DNA from: Liberibacter crescens BT-1
GTDB lineage: Bacteria; Pseudomonadota; Alphaproteobacteria; Rhizobiales; Rhizobiaceae
Direction of reading: 5' to 3'
Assembly (NCBI RefSeq): GCF_000325745.1
Contig: NC_019907.1
Coordinates: forward strand, 1,258,501-1,322,500
DNA length: 64,000 nucleotides
The notes under the pieces are model-generated. The model did not search any database. It was not told the DNA's origin and saw only the letters and a program-made list of their open reading frames with translations. Positions 51,963-62,526 of the stretch are shown piece after piece. Every line of letters begins with the position of its first letter. The stretch's first letter is position 1. Both the position numbers and the translations under genes were made by a program.

Positions 51963-52199
51963 ATCCTTATCGTCTTGTGAAATCGAAAATGTAGAAAATT
52001 CAAGCAGGAAAAGGTATGCATCCTACCATAGGCTTCATTAAGGCTCAAAATTCTAGAGTGCTTTTGAGGTTATAACAGAACACTTAAAAATCTTCCTCGC
52101 AACCAAATAGTAATCTAATTCTAGCTCTAAACTTCATGTGATCAGGCATTGCACATAGATTAAGACAATCTTTTTCTGAACTTATATATACCTTATTAG

Positions 52200-52823
52200 C
52201 TAGCTATGAGCAAAAATATCTACTTTATCCCAACCCAATAAGTCTAACCTAGCCCTACTCGGCAAAAATTGAAAACAGGACCTAGCCAACTCTATACGCC
52301 CCTCACGCTCGAGTCGCAGCACCAACTTATCGCGTAAAGCATGTAAGTAAATTACATCTGAAGCAGCATATTCAAGCTGTTCTGAAGATAAGGCATCAGC
52401 CCCCCAATCAGAAGACTGTTGTAATTTAGAAATATCACGCCCTAGAAATTCTTTTACATTATCTTTAAGGCTATGATAGTCGGTATAGGTCCTTGTTAAA
52501 CGCGAAGCTATTTTTGTACAAAAAATTTTTTCTGTCATCACGCCAAAAGCATAAAACAAAACTGCAATATCAAAACGACCGTAATGAAAAATCTTTTCAC
52601 TAGAAGGATCTGCTAATAGCTTTACAAGATTAGGAGCTTCTTTCTGACCTGAAGCAATCCTAATAATATCAGCTGTTCCATCCCCGGGAGAAAGCTGCAC
52701 AATACAAAGACGATCCCGATGAGGAACCAATCCAAGCGTTTCCGTATCAACAGCTATAGATTGAGTATAGCTCATAGCAGCACTAAATGAAATATCGCCT
52801 TCATGTACACGAATAGTAGTCAT
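52200..52823 (-). CDS. rnd: Short ribonuclease D-like 3'-5' exonuclease
   Basis: 207 residues from the ATG at 52823 (a TTG at 52835 is possible). DEDDy exonuclease residues are in AVDTETLGL (Asp, Glu), HYGRFDIAVL (Asp) and YAASDVIYLHAL (Tyr...Asp). The HRDC domains of full RNase D are missing, as in the short alphaproteobacterial form. Likely trims the 3' ends of tRNA or other small RNAs. It lies alone, convergent with tRNA-Gly and divergent from the PBP1A gene. Confidence 0.9.
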   Translation of the reverse strand: MTTIRVHEGDISFSAAMSYTQSIAVDTETLGLVPHRDRLCIVQLSPGDGTADIIRIASGQKEAPNLVKLLADPSSEKIFHYGRFDIAVLFYAFGVMTEKIFCTKIASRLTRTYTDYHSLKDNVKEFLGRDISKLQQSSDWGADALSSEQLEYAASDVIYLHALRDKLVLRLEREGRIELARSCFQFLPSRARLDLLGWDKVDIFAHS

Positions 52824-53282
52824 AACTTTTTCCAAAAGACTTCGAATGATGATAATTTTTTAAAATTTATAGAACAACTTTTAAGAAAAAGTCTGGAATC
52901 TTTCCAGAAGAACACCGCTTTATAAGTTGAAGTTGCATTTCAATAAACACTAATAAATTATTAGTCTTATATAAAATATTTATTACCAATTTTTGCAAGC
53001 TTTAAATAAAGATTTTTTACCGTATAAAAGCCATTTTCTAAACCTTTACAAGATTTAAATCGTTACTCAGAAATTTTTTCTAATCCTTAAATCCTTTTCA
53101 TTATACTTCTAGCTATAATCTATAAAATAATTTATCTATGTGGATTCTTGACTAAAAGTATTACATCGTCTTCAAGGTTCTTTTCTCAAAAAAGAAAGCT
53201 TTTTGCAAACTAATAAAAAATGGAGACCTAAAAAATAAATGTCGCTACGCTTACTTGTAGGGGTGAATTATAAATAAAAATT
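52824..53282. other. Divergent intergenic region rnd/PBP1A gene
   Basis: 459 AT-rich bases with no supported gene or strong hairpin. An AGGGGTG about 16 bases before the PBP1A ATG could act as a distant SD. Confidence 0.45.
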
Positions 53283-55472
53283 ATGTCAGGAGATATTCGT
53301 TTACAGCATAACCCTAATGAAACACTAAAGATCGATCGAAATCAATCTCAAAATTTTCTGAAAATTACACGATCAATCTTTTATTGGGGGGTTATTTTAA
53401 TAATATGGACAGTTATAGGGATCATTGCAATTGCTCTTTATTATGGTGCCCGTATGCCAAGTGCTACCACTTGGGTAATTCCTGATCGTGCTCCAAACAT
53501 AAAAATTTTAGCAGAAGACGGCTCATTAATTGCTAATAGAGGTAGTACTAATAGTGGAACATTATCTTTAGAAAATGTCTCTCCATATATTCCGGAAGCG
53601 ATTATCGCTATTGAGGACAAACGTTTTTATGAGCATCTAGGAATAGATCCTATTGGACTTTTGCGTGCTTTGGTAATTAATATTATTAACAGACATACTG
53701 TGCAAGGTGGTTCCACTATCACTCAACAATTAGCAAAAAACCTTTTTTTATCTCCTGATCGAACAATCGAGAGAAAAGTTCAGGAAGTACTTTTAGCTTT
53801 ATGGCTAGAGCATAAATATACCAAAGATCAGATCCTAACAATGTATCTTCAACACGTTTTTTTTGGTTCAAATATATACGGTATAGAAGCAGCTGCTCGA
53901 CATTATTTTTCAAAATCAGCTCGAGATGTTACACTTGGTGAAGCAGCTATTTTAGCAGGTATTCTAAAAGCACCTTCTAGACTTTCTCCAGAACGTGATC
54001 CTAAAGCAGCCAATGACCGTGCTAAAATTGTCCTCAATTCCATGCTTCAACAGGGTTTCATAACAGAAACTGAAAAAAATACCGCGATATTACAATCCTC
54101 AGAAAAGGCAAAAAGAAAAAGGTCAGGAGCAGAACATTATGTTGTTGATATGGTTATTGATCAAATACAAAGTTTAGTACCCCAAAATAAGGAAGACCTC
54201 ATCGTAGAAACTTCACTTAATATGAAATTAGAAAAGGTCGCTGAAAAAACACTGGTTACGTTATTACAGAAAGAAGGTTCTAAACTTAATGTATCTCAGG
54301 CAGCTCTTGTTGCTTTGGATGCCTCGGGAGCGATCCGAGCTTTGGTTGGTGGGCGCGATTATAAAGAAAGTCAATTTAATCGTGCAGTAAAAGCCAAACG
54401 TCAACCTGGTTCAGCTTTTAAAACCTTTCTCTACGAAGCAGCTTTGGAAGCAGGCCTTACTCCTGATTCTATACGTAATGATGAACCTGTACGTATTGGA
54501 AATTGGACACCTCAAAACTATGATCATAAATATCGTGGACCTGTAACCTTGACAACAGCACTCTTGAATTCTCTTAACTCAATTGCTGCACAACTTGTAA
54601 TAGAAATTGGCCCTGATAAAGTTGTTAAGATCGCTCATCGCATGGGTATAGAATCTGATCTACAAGCTAATGCTTCTATTGCTCTTGGAACTTCAGAAGT
54701 ATCTCTTCTAGAGCTAACAGCAGCATATACTCCTCTTATGAATGGTGGTTACAAAGCAACACCTCATATTATTCAGCGCATTATGACGACGACTGGCAAA
54801 GTTTTATATAATGTTAATTATAACAACCCTCCTCGTGTACTTTCTAAGTCTGTAGTTGAAGAAATGAATTCAATGATGGCACAAGTTATTAACAAAGGAA
54901 CAGGGAGAACGGCTATCTTAAAAGATTGGCAAGCCGCTGGTAAAACTGGAACAACACAAACTTTTCGTGATGCTCTTTTTTTAGGATATACTGCCAATTT
55001 AACAGTCGGTGTCTGGTTCGGTAATGATAATGGAAAAGCTATGAAAAGAGTGACAGGCGGAGGATTACCTGCTAAGGCCTGGAGAAGTTTTATGATAGCG
55101 GCACATTCTGGAATTTCTCCAATCCCTCTACTGGGAACTGAAAAAATTTTCCAACAAAATGAAGAAAGTAGCAAAAGTCAAGAAACTCTTGTTGATATGC
55201 TTTACAAAGCATTAGGTGTCAAAAATCAAACTTCTTCTCATCTTGATACTGAAGAGATGTATTCACCGCCATCATCTGCTGATCCCGAAGGATCCAATAA
55301 TGAGGCTATACCTCTTCCTGAAAACCCGCAAAATGACTCCTTAGAACATCCGTATGAAAAACAGTTTCCCCAATCTCTTCCAGAAGCAGAACATTCTATT
55401 GGAACCAATAATGATAAAAGTACACAGCAAGGAGGACAAACCACCCTTCTTGATATTATTATGGGACATTAA
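53283..55472 (+). CDS. mrcA: Penicillin-binding protein 1A, bifunctional transglycosylase/transpeptidase
   Basis: 729 residues. A short cytoplasmic head is followed by one membrane segment (about 33-54). The GT51 transglycosylase shows AIEDKRFYEHLGID (catalytic Glu), QGGSTITQQLAKNLFLS, RKVQEVLLALWLE and YGIEAAARHYF. The transpeptidase has all three motifs: SAFK (Ser nucleophile) in RQPGSAFKTFL, SLN in LNSLNS, and KTGTTQTFRDA. A Ser/Pro/Glu-rich tail follows. It polymerises and cross-links peptidoglycan in the periplasm. The tail after about residue 610 is low-complexity and may vary between strains. Confidence 0.95.
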   Translation: MSGDIRLQHNPNETLKIDRNQSQNFLKITRSIFYWGVILIIWTVIGIIAIALYYGARMPSATTWVIPDRAPNIKILAEDGSLIANRGSTNSGTLSLENVSPYIPEAIIAIEDKRFYEHLGIDPIGLLRALVINIINRHTVQGGSTITQQLAKNLFLSPDRTIERKVQEVLLALWLEHKYTKDQILTMYLQHVFFGSNIYGIEAAARHYFSKSARDVTLGEAAILAGILKAPSRLSPERDPKAANDRAKIVLNSMLQQGFITETEKNTAILQSSEKAKRKRSGAEHYVVDMVIDQIQSLVPQNKEDLIVETSLNMKLEKVAEKTLVTLLQKEGSKLNVSQAALVALDASGAIRALVGGRDYKESQFNRAVKAKRQPGSAFKTFLYEAALEAGLTPDSIRNDEPVRIGNWTPQNYDHKYRGPVTLTTALLNSLNSIAAQLVIEIGPDKVVKIAHRMGIESDLQANASIALGTSEVSLLELTAAYTPLMNGGYKATPHIIQRIMTTTGKVLYNVNYNNPPRVLSKSVVEEMNSMMAQVINKGTGRTAILKDWQAAGKTGTTQTFRDALFLGYTANLTVGVWFGNDNGKAMKRVTGGGLPAKAWRSFMIAAHSGISPIPLLGTEKIFQQNEESSKSQETLVDMLYKALGVKNQTSSHLDTEEMYSPPSSADPEGSNNEAIPLPENPQNDSLEHPYEKQFPQSLPEAEHSIGTNNDKSTQQGGQTTLLDIIMGH

Positions 55473-55525
55473 ACATGTTTTATAAATAGAAATTCATTTT
55501 GCTCGTTTCTATAGACTAAATGCTC

Positions 55526-55554
55526 CTTGCAGTGATGAAAGACACTTCTTATAT
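55526..55554 (+). promoter_or_regulatory. RpoH (sigma-32) promoter of dnaK
   Basis: CTTG at 55526-55529, 18 bases, then CTTATAT at 55548-55554. This equals the alphaproteobacterial RpoH consensus CTTG-N17/18-CYTATnT in all fixed positions. It lies about 110 bases before the dnaK ATG, so the leader would be roughly 100 bases and include the GC-rich hairpin. Confidence 0.82.
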
Positions 55555-55605
55555 CTGTTGCATAATCGCATTAAGCTGCGTTCACCCACTATTATTCATA
55601 TTAGG

Positions 55606-55644
55606 GGCTGTCGGCGGGAATGCCCATGTGGGGTCCAGACAGCC
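55606..55644 (+). promoter_or_regulatory. GC-rich structured leader of dnaK
   Basis: GGCTGTC and GACAGCC form a perfect 7-bp stem enclosing 25 GC-rich bases that can form inner hairpins (GGG-AATG-CCC or CCC-ATGT-GGG, mutually exclusive). GC content is far above the surrounding intergenic DNA. It ends about 12 bases before the dnaK SD (AAAGGAG). Likely a leader RNA element; function inferred. Confidence 0.6.
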
Positions 55645-55664
55645 TGCTTAAAGGAGAAAACGAT

Positions 55665-57572
55665 ATGGCAAAAGTCATTGGTATTGACCTAGGCACTACT
55701 AATTCTTGTGTTGCTGTTATGGACGGCAAGAACGCAAGGGTTATTGAAAATGCCGAAGGTGCACGCACAACACCATCTATGGTTGCTTTTACAGAAGAAG
55801 AAGAACGCCTGATTGGACAACCTGCAAAACGTCAAGCTGTTACAAACCCAGAGAATACACTTTTTGCAGTTAAACGACTCATTGGAAGACGCTACGAGGA
55901 CAAAACTGTAGAAAAAGACAAAACACTGGTGCCTTTCAAAATTATTAAAGGAGAAACTGGAGACGCTTGGGTTGAAGCTCAAGGGAAAGGTTACTCCCCA
56001 TCGCAAATATCAGCAATGGTTCTACAAAAAATGAAAGAAACTGCTGAAAGTTATCTTGGCGAAAAAGTTGAAAAAGCCGTTATTACAGTTCCTGCATATT
56101 TTAATGATGCTCAACGACAAGCAACCAAAGACGCAGGGCGCATAGCAGGTCTTGAAGTACTTCGCATCATAAATGAGCCAACAGCAGCTGCATTGGCCTA
56201 CGGATTTGAAAAAAAAGACGGACAAACTATTGCTGTATTTGATCTTGGTGGAGGAACTTTTGATATCTCAATACTAGAGATTGGCGACGGCGTTTTTGAA
56301 GTAAAAGCAACAAATGGAGACACTTTCTTAGGCGGTGAAGACTTTGATATGCGTCTTGTAGAGTACTTGCGGGACGAATTTAAAAAAGAAACTGGTATAG
56401 ATCTCAAGAATGATAAACTAGCACTTCAACGTTTGAAAGAGGCATCAGAAAAAGCAAAGATTGAATTATCTTCATCCCAGCAAACTGAGATCAATTTACC
56501 CTTTATCACCGCTGATAACACAGGTCCTAAACACCTGACTATGAAGTTAACCCGTTCCAAATTTGAAAGTCTCGTTGACGATCTCATTCAGCGTACAATT
56601 AATCCTTGTAAGGCCTGCCTTAAGGATGCTGGATTATCTGCTGAAGATATTGACGAAGTCATTCTTGTGGGCGGCATGACACGTGTACAGAAGATTCAGA
56701 AAGTAGTTGAAGACTTCTTTGGTAAAGCTCCTAACAAAGGAGTTAATCCGGATGAAGTAGTGGCGATAGGAGCAGCTATACAAGCCGGTGTCCTCCAAGG
56801 AGAAGTAAAGGATGTCCTTCTTCTTGACGTCACACCTTTATCTCTGGGTATTGAAACAATGGGTGGAGTGTTTACTCCTTTGATTGAACGGAACAGTACA
56901 ATTCCTACAAAAAAATCCCAAGTATTTTCTACTGCCGATGATAACCAAACTGCTGTTACAATCCGTGTCAGTCAAGGTGAAAGAAAAATGGCAGCTGATA
57001 ATAAGTTATTAGGACAATTCGATTTGGTTGGTATTCCAGCTGCTCCTCGAGGTATACCTCAAATAGAAGTGACCTTCGACATTGACGCTAATGGAATAGT
57101 ACAAGTTTCTGCAAAAGATAAAGGTACCGGAAAAGAACAGCAAATTCGTATTCAAGCATCTGGTGGCCTATCTGATGATGAAATTGAAAAAATGGTTAAA
57201 GATGCTGAAGCTCATGCTGAAGAAGATAAAAAGCGTCGTGATGCTGTTGAAACGAAGAATCAAGCTGAAAGTTTGATACATTCCACAGAAAAATCTCTAG
57301 GAGAACATGGGGATAAGATTTCTGAAGAAGACCAAAAAGCAATAAAAACGGCAATGGATGATCTTCGGACTGCAATTAGTGCTCAAGAATCTGATATTAG
57401 CGATATTAAAACCAAGACACAAAAACTTCTAGAAGTTTCAATGAAACTTGGACAAGCTATTTATGAAACACAGAAAGCTAAACCAACATCGGATGATATC
57501 CCAAAGGATACAAAAGATGATGTTGTTGACGCCCACTATGAAGAAATTAAGGATGGCAAAAAAACAGCCTAG
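55665..57572 (+). CDS. dnaK: Chaperone DnaK (Hsp70)
   Basis: 635 residues from the ATG at 55665, preceded by AAAGGAG; the frame continues 15 codons upstream through the structured leader, but [14 protein letters not shown] is the standard start. Nucleotide-binding domain motifs ([38 protein letters not shown]), the linker [14 protein letters not shown], and the substrate-binding domain and lid are all intact; the end has a charged EEIKDGK tail. Works with DnaJ encoded 81 bases downstream; GrpE is not in the window. Driven by the RpoH promoter at 55526. Confidence 0.98.
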   Translation: MAKVIGIDLGTTNSCVAVMDGKNARVIENAEGARTTPSMVAFTEEEERLIGQPAKRQAVTNPENTLFAVKRLIGRRYEDKTVEKDKTLVPFKIIKGETGDAWVEAQGKGYSPSQISAMVLQKMKETAESYLGEKVEKAVITVPAYFNDAQRQATKDAGRIAGLEVLRIINEPTAAALAYGFEKKDGQTIAVFDLGGGTFDISILEIGDGVFEVKATNGDTFLGGEDFDMRLVEYLRDEFKKETGIDLKNDKLALQRLKEASEKAKIELSSSQQTEINLPFITADNTGPKHLTMKLTRSKFESLVDDLIQRTINPCKACLKDAGLSAEDIDEVILVGGMTRVQKIQKVVEDFFGKAPNKGVNPDEVVAIGAAIQAGVLQGEVKDVLLLDVTPLSLGIETMGGVFTPLIERNSTIPTKKSQVFSTADDNQTAVTIRVSQGERKMAADNKLLGQFDLVGIPAAPRGIPQIEVTFDIDANGIVQVSAKDKGTGKEQQIRIQASGGLSDDEIEKMVKDAEAHAEEDKKRRDAVETKNQAESLIHSTEKSLGEHGDKISEEDQKAIKTAMDDLRTAISAQESDISDIKTKTQKLLEVSMKLGQAIYETQKAKPTSDDIPKDTKDDVVDAHYEEIKDGKKTA

Positions 57573-57653
57573 TCTTTATTAAAAAATAACAAAACATTGA
57601 AAGGAATCCAGTTACATAAGTATCTGGATTTCCATCATTGGAGAATACATTAG

Positions 57654-58805
57654 ATGGCAAAAGCTGATTTTTATGAAGTCCTCGGTGTAGGACGGACAGC
57701 CAGTGAAAAAGAACTCAAAAGCGCATTCCGCAAACTAGCGATGAAATATCATCCAGACAAAAATCAGAATAACCCTGAAGCAGAAGAAAAATTTAGAGAA
57801 ATAAATACAGCATACGAAACTCTTAGAGATCCTCAAAAACGTGCTGCTTATGATCGTTATGGCCATGCTGCTTTCGAGCAAGGAGGCATGGGCAATGGAA
57901 ATTTTCATGCCAATATGGGCAGTGGCGGAGTTTTCTCTGATATTTTTGAAGATATTTTTGGTGAAATAATGGGAGGTGGGCGTCAACGAAATCGATCTTC
58001 TTCAAATGGAAGAGAGCCTGGCGCAGATCTTCGTTATAATCTTGAGGTTTCTCTTGAAGAGGCTTTCTCTGGGAAAACAGTACAAATTCGTGTTCCTACT
58101 TCTATAAAATGTGACAATTGCTCTGGTTCTGGGGCAAAACCAGGTACAAATCCTCAAGTCTGTAAACTTTGTAATGGCTCTGGAAGAGTTTACACAACCG
58201 CTCAAAGTTTTTTTTCTATCGAACGTACTTGTCCAGCTTGCCATGGACATGGACAAATAATTACTGATCCTTGTTCCAAGTGTAATGGACAAGGTCGTGT
58301 ATCAGAAGAAAAACTTTTATCAGTAAATATACCATCAGGAATAGAGGATGGAACACGCATCAGATTATCTGGTGAAGGAGAAGCTGGTTTACAAGGTGGA
58401 CGTCCAGGTGATCTTTATATATTTGTATCTGTAAAGCCACATCAATTTTTTCAAAGGGATGGCGCTAATTTATACTGTACTGTCCCTATTTCTATGACAA
58501 CAGCAGCAATTGGCGGAACCTTTGATGTTGCAACTCTTGACGCTACACACTCACGCGTCACTGTACCTGAAGGAACACAGGCAGGAAAGCAATTTCGTCT
58601 TAAAGGAAAAGGCATGCCTGTAATGAATTCTAGTCAAAAAGGAGATCTATACGTACAAATTCGAATTGAAACTCCTCAGAAGCTAACAAAACGCCAGCGT
58701 GAACTCTTGGAAGAGTTTGAAAAATTATCATCTAAAGAAAATCATCCTGAGTCTGTAGGTTTCTTTTCACGTATGAAAGATTTTTTTGAAACACTTAGCA
58801 ACTGA
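57654..58805 (+). CDS. dnaJ: Chaperone DnaJ (Hsp40)
   Basis: 383 residues. J domain with YHPDKN (the HPD needed to stimulate DnaK), a Gly/Phe-rich linker (residues about 75-115), and four zinc-binding repeats ([32 protein letters not shown]), then the C-terminal substrate-binding domains. Full length and intact. It follows dnaK after 81 bases and is probably co-transcribed; the gap holds an imperfect hairpin (GGAATCCAG/CTGGATTTCC around 57602-57633) that could set the dnaK/dnaJ ratio. Confidence 0.97.
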   Translation: MAKADFYEVLGVGRTASEKELKSAFRKLAMKYHPDKNQNNPEAEEKFREINTAYETLRDPQKRAAYDRYGHAAFEQGGMGNGNFHANMGSGGVFSDIFEDIFGEIMGGGRQRNRSSSNGREPGADLRYNLEVSLEEAFSGKTVQIRVPTSIKCDNCSGSGAKPGTNPQVCKLCNGSGRVYTTAQSFFSIERTCPACHGHGQIITDPCSKCNGQGRVSEEKLLSVNIPSGIEDGTRIRLSGEGEAGLQGGRPGDLYIFVSVKPHQFFQRDGANLYCTVPISMTTAAIGGTFDVATLDATHSRVTVPEGTQAGKQFRLKGKGMPVMNSSQKGDLYVQIRIETPQKLTKRQRELLEEFEKLSSKENHPESVGFFSRMKDFFETLSN

Positions 58806-58831
58806 ACAAATCGACCAAGTCTAATACTGAT

Positions 58832-58914
58832 CTTTAGTTAAGACATGTAAATAAGGATATAATACTAATATTCTAAAAATGAGAACTCCTCATTTATTAC
58901 TTTCTTAACTGAAG
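58832..58914. repeat. Nested inverted repeats between dnaJ and tRNA-Ser
   Basis: CTTTAGTTAAGA (58832-58843) pairs with TCTTAACTGAAG (58903-58914) over 12 positions with one G-U. Inside, AAATGAG (58877) pairs with CTCATTT (58889) around five bases. Followed by no T run. Possibly the 3' end structure of the dnaKJ transcript or a small RNA. Confidence 0.5.
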
Positions 58915-59046
58915 TCGTACAAGTTAAGTATTGATATATTATTATGAACGATAAATTCAGCATTTTTCTATATAAAATGGATAACACCTTAATATAGAGC
59001 CTTACATTTTCCCTGAGATAAATAACTCATATATTCTTCAAAGGTC

Positions 59047-59136
59047 TGGTGGAGAGAGAGGGATTTGAACCCTCGATACCTTTTACAGTATGCCGCATTT
59101 CGAGTGCGGTGCATTCAACCACTCTGCCATCTCTCC
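59047..59136 (-). tRNA. tRNA-Ser (anticodon CGA, reads UCG)
   Basis: 90 bases on the minus strand with encoded CCA. Acceptor GGAGAGA/TCTCTCC; anticodon loop CTCGAAA with CGA; long variable arm typical of serine tRNAs; T arm GAGGGTTCAAATCCCTC. It lies upstream of rplU and divergent from it. Confidence 0.97.
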
Positions 59137-59402
59137 AGTATTGCAAATGTTTTATTCTCAATACCAAACATCGATGAATATTTAAATAATATATATTCTT
59201 CTTGCATCCCTATCTTGACAGAGAATACAGGTTCAAGTAGCTATCTATATAGGTATTATTTTATGAATTTCATAGATTATGATATAACCATAATTACTTA
59301 TATTCCAGAAAATAATTTAAACTTTCTTGGCAAGTATTTAATATATAGACATATAAAATACACTAAACATTATAAAAACTCTTGATAGTGAAAGGATAAG
59401 AA

Positions 59403-59717
59403 ATGTTTGCGGTTATAAAGGCCGGAGGAAAGCAACATCGCGTAGCCGCCAATGACATTATAGAAATTGAAAAAATTAACGCAAAAGATGGAGAGACCAT
59501 TAACTTTGATGAAGTATTAGCTATCGGAATGGATGAAGATTTTCATATAGGTTCCCCTTTTGTAGATGGCGCTTGTGTTAAAGCCGAAGTTGTTAAACAA
59601 ATGAGAAGTAAGAAAGTTATCATTTTTAAAAAACGTCGTCGCCAAAATTCTAAACGAACTCGTGGTCATCGCCAACATATGACAGTTGTACGCGTGACAG
59701 ATATTATACCTTCCTGA
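59403..59717 (+). CDS. rplU: 50S ribosomal protein L21
   Basis: 104 residues. Starts [20 protein letters not shown] and ends with the basic RNA-binding segment ([20 protein letters not shown]). First gene of the rplU-rpmA pair, preceded by GAAAGGATAAGA. L21 stabilises domain VI-side contacts of 23S rRNA together with L20. Confidence 0.96.
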   Translation: MFAVIKAGGKQHRVAANDIIEIEKINAKDGETINFDEVLAIGMDEDFHIGSPFVDGACVKAEVVKQMRSKKVIIFKKRRRQNSKRTRGHRQHMTVVRVTDIIPS

Positions 59718-59757
59718 TTTATACGATATGAAGGAAAAATTAAAAAAGGAAACTGTA

Positions 59758-60024
59758 ATGGCACAAAAAAAGGCGGGTGGTTCTTCACAGAACGGACGCG
59801 ATTCACAATCAAAAAGGCTTGGCGTAAAAAAATTTGGTAGCGAAGCTGTGATTGCAGGTAATATAATTGTACGACAGAGAGGAACTCGTTTTCATCCTGG
59901 AAATAATGTTGGAATGGGAAAAGATCATACTCTGTTTGCTCTTGTTAATGGCAATGTTAAGTTTAGCAAGCGCTCACAAGGTCGTTCATATGTATCTATT
60001 CTTCCAAAGGAAACTGCGATCTAA
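59758..60024 (+). CDS. rpmA: 50S ribosomal protein L27
   Basis: 88 residues from the ATG at 59758 (AAAAAGGAAAC upstream); an upstream in-frame ATG at 59728 would add ten residues and is not family-like. [22 protein letters not shown] is the usual N-terminal arm reaching the peptidyl transferase centre. Directly after rplU. Confidence 0.96.
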   Translation: MAQKKAGGSSQNGRDSQSKRLGVKKFGSEAVIAGNIIVRQRGTRFHPGNNVGMGKDHTLFALVNGNVKFSKRSQGRSYVSILPKETAI

Positions 60025-60367
60025 ATTGAGGTTTATGTGTAGGTGTTCTATTCTAATTATGTGATATGCGAAAAACATAATTTATATAGTTAAGTTGTCA
60101 TGCGAATGATATTAACTTTGATGAAAAATTAAAAAAGCATTCTTTCCTATTAAATTCGCATTCGTGAACTAAGTATTAATTATAAGTTAATCGCTAGTAA
60201 GTGCAGTGGGATAACATAAATTTGCAGTCAAATAAAAAATATCTTCAAGTATATATTTTATTGTTGATGTCTGTGTTTTTTAAAAGATTTTATTTGATTA
60301 TTAAAAAGTTACCGTTAACTAAAATTAGAGTTAATTATGACGGTGTTAGAATATCGGCAAGGTCAAA
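60025..60367. other. Gene-free region between rpmA and obg
   Basis: 343 AT-rich bases without a gene. Rhizobia often have GNAT acetyltransferase genes at this point; none is left here. Only weak inverted repeats are visible. Confidence 0.5.
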
Positions 60368-61375
60368 ATGAAATTCCTCGACGAGGCTAAGGTCTATATA
60401 AAGTCGGGTAATGGTGGAGCAGGTAGTGTTTCCTTTAGGCGAGAAAAATTTATTGAATTCGGTGGACCTGATGGGGGTTCAGGTGGTCGTGGCGGTCACG
60501 TATGGATTGAAGCAGTTCACAGTCTTAACACACTAATAGACTTTCGTTACCAACAACACTTTAAAGCAAAAAATGGTGTACCTGGGATGGGCCGTAACCG
60601 TAATGGTGCAAAAGGTTCTGATGTTACGATTAAAGTTCCTGTAGGAACACAAGTTTTCGAAGAAAATCGAGAAAGTCTCATTTGCGATCTTAACAAAGAA
60701 GGCCAACGTTTTTTATTAGCTACTGGAGGAAATGGTGGTTTCGGGAATAGTTCCTTCAAATCATCTACAAACCAAGCTCCTGATTATGCGAATCCTGGTA
60801 TGCCTGGCTTAGAAAAAACAATTTGGTTACAGTTAAAATTAATTGCAGATATTGGATTAATTGGATTGCCAAATGCTGGCAAATCTACGTTTCTAGCATC
60901 TACAACACGAGCAAGACCTAAAATTGCAAATTATAAATTTACAACCTTATATCCAAATCTTGGTCTAACAACAGTAAATAATCATGACTTCATCATAGCT
61001 GACATCCCTGGAATTATCAAAGATGCTCATAAAGGTGCTGGCCTTGGAGATCGTTTTTTACGTCATGTAGAACGTACAAATATATTACTGCATCTCATTT
61101 CAGTAGCAGAAGAAGATGTCTGCTCAGCCTATGAAACTATCGCTAACGAAATTTCTGCTTATGGGCACCAGCTTAGTAATAAGATAGAAATAGTAGCTCT
61201 CTCACAAATTGATATTATAGATAGCAGTACTCTTCAAAAGAAAAAAAATGAATTGACTTCTGTATGCAAGAAGATGCCTTTTGCACTGTCAGCAGTAACA
61301 GGTGATGGAATAAAAGAAATCTTGAATATTCTTCACGAACATAGTCTGTCATTCTCCAGAGAGAATAAATCATGA
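60368..61375 (+). CDS. obg: GTPase Obg (CgtA)
   Basis: 335 residues. N-terminal Gly-rich OBG fold ([34 protein letters not shown]) and G domain: P-loop [10 protein letters not shown] near 168, DIPGII, and SQID as the G4 element. Role in 50S assembly and stringent-response signalling. The stop overlaps proB by four bases (ATGA), so translation is probably coupled. The C-terminal extension found in some Obg proteins is absent, as in many alphaproteobacteria. Confidence 0.96.
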   Translation: MKFLDEAKVYIKSGNGGAGSVSFRREKFIEFGGPDGGSGGRGGHVWIEAVHSLNTLIDFRYQQHFKAKNGVPGMGRNRNGAKGSDVTIKVPVGTQVFEENRESLICDLNKEGQRFLLATGGNGGFGNSSFKSSTNQAPDYANPGMPGLEKTIWLQLKLIADIGLIGLPNAGKSTFLASTTRARPKIANYKFTTLYPNLGLTTVNNHDFIIADIPGIIKDAHKGAGLGDRFLRHVERTNILLHLISVAEEDVCSAYETIANEISAYGHQLSNKIEIVALSQIDIIDSSTLQKKKNELTSVCKKMPFALSAVTGDGIKEILNILHEHSLSFSRENKS

Positions 61376-62526
61376 ATGAAAAATTCTCTCTGACTGATTA
61401 TAAACGTATTGTAGTAAAAATTGGTTCCTCGCTTCTTATAGATCCTATACATGGGTTGAAAAAGAAATGGATGGATTCAGTGTGTTCTGATATAGAATCA
61501 TTAAAATCGTCTTCTACTGATGTCTTAGTTGTATCATCTGGAGCTGTAGCACTAGGACGCTCAGTACTTCAGTTACCAGCAGGTAATCTTGATCTTGATG
61601 AACGTCAAGCTGCAGCTGCTGTTGGTCAAATTTCTTTGGCACACGCATGGTCTGAAAGACTCTCTTTACACAACATTGTAGCTGGACAAATTCTTGTAAC
61701 ACTTTCGGATACTGAAGAAAGATACCGTTATCTCAATGCACGGACAACACTTTTCCGGCTTTTAAAATTCAATTCTGTACCAATTATTAATGAAAACGAT
61801 ACTGTAAGTACTACAGAAATTCGATATGGAGACAATGATCGGCTCGCTGCACGCATTGCAACTATGATCAGCGCTGATCTACTTATAATTTTATCAGATG
61901 TCGATGGTTTATATACAGCTCCACCCAATATTAACCCAAAAGCACGTTTTATAGCACGAATAGATGAAATAACTCCTGAAGTAGAGGCTATGGCAAGAGA
62001 AGCTGCTTCAGAAATGTCATGTGGTGGTATGAAAACAAAAATTGATGCCGGGAAAATTGCTACATCTTCAGGATGCGCTATGATCATTGCGAATGGAACA
62101 GTAAAATATCCTCTCAAAAACATTCAAGAAACATCTCATTTTTCTTGGTTTAAACCATCTTCTAAACCATTTACCGCTCGCAAAAGGTGGATCTCTGGGA
62201 AAATATACCCCGAAGGAAAATTATATATTGATAGTGGAGCAGTAGTAGCATTACATTCTGGAAAAAGTTTATTATCAGCAGGTGTACAAAAAGTTGAAGG
62301 TTCTTTTTCTCGTGGAAGTATTGTCATTATAATGGATCCATCAGGATATGAAATTGCACGTGGCTTAGTAGGTTACGATTCTCATGAAGCAAAGAAAATT
62401 GCTGGATGCAAATCTATAGAAATAAAGAACATTATTGGTGATGCTCGACAAGTTCCTATGATACACCGCGATGATATGGTATTATTTTCTGGAGAAAATA
62501 TAAAAAAGGATACCTCACATGCATAG
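61372..62526 (+). CDS. proB: Glutamate 5-kinase ProB
   Basis: 384 residues. Phosphorylates glutamate in the first step of proline synthesis. Amino-acid kinase domain: [48 protein letters not shown] and [15 protein letters not shown]. The C-terminal PUA domain (about 285-370) is present (GALVVLHSG-like [14 protein letters not shown] and [13 protein letters not shown]). Start overlaps obg by four bases, and the stop overlaps proA by eight. Confidence 0.96.
   Translation: MNEKFSLTDYKRIVVKIGSSLLIDPIHGLKKKWMDSVCSDIESLKSSSTDVLVVSSGAVALGRSVLQLPAGNLDLDERQAAAAVGQISLAHAWSERLSLHNIVAGQILVTLSDTEERYRYLNARTTLFRLLKFNSVPIINENDTVSTTEIRYGDNDRLAARIATMISADLLIILSDVDGLYTAPPNINPKARFIARIDEITPEVEAMAREAASEMSCGGMKTKIDAGKIATSSGCAMIIANGTVKYPLKNIQETSHFSWFKPSSKPFTARKRWISGKIYPEGKLYIDSGAVVALHSGKSLLSAGVQKVEGSFSRGSIVIIMDPSGYEIARGLVGYDSHEAKKIAGCKSIEIKNIIGDARQVPMIHRDDMVLFSGENIKKDTSHA

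Noticed and set aside
55620-55664. Longer dnaK start at 55620
   Set aside because: The added 15 residues are not part of DnaK, and the internal ATG has a strong SD; the segment is better seen as leader RNA.
59065-59385. 106-codon plus-strand frame over tRNA-Ser and the rplU upstream region
   Set aside because: It crosses a complete tRNA gene on the other strand and has no SD or family features.
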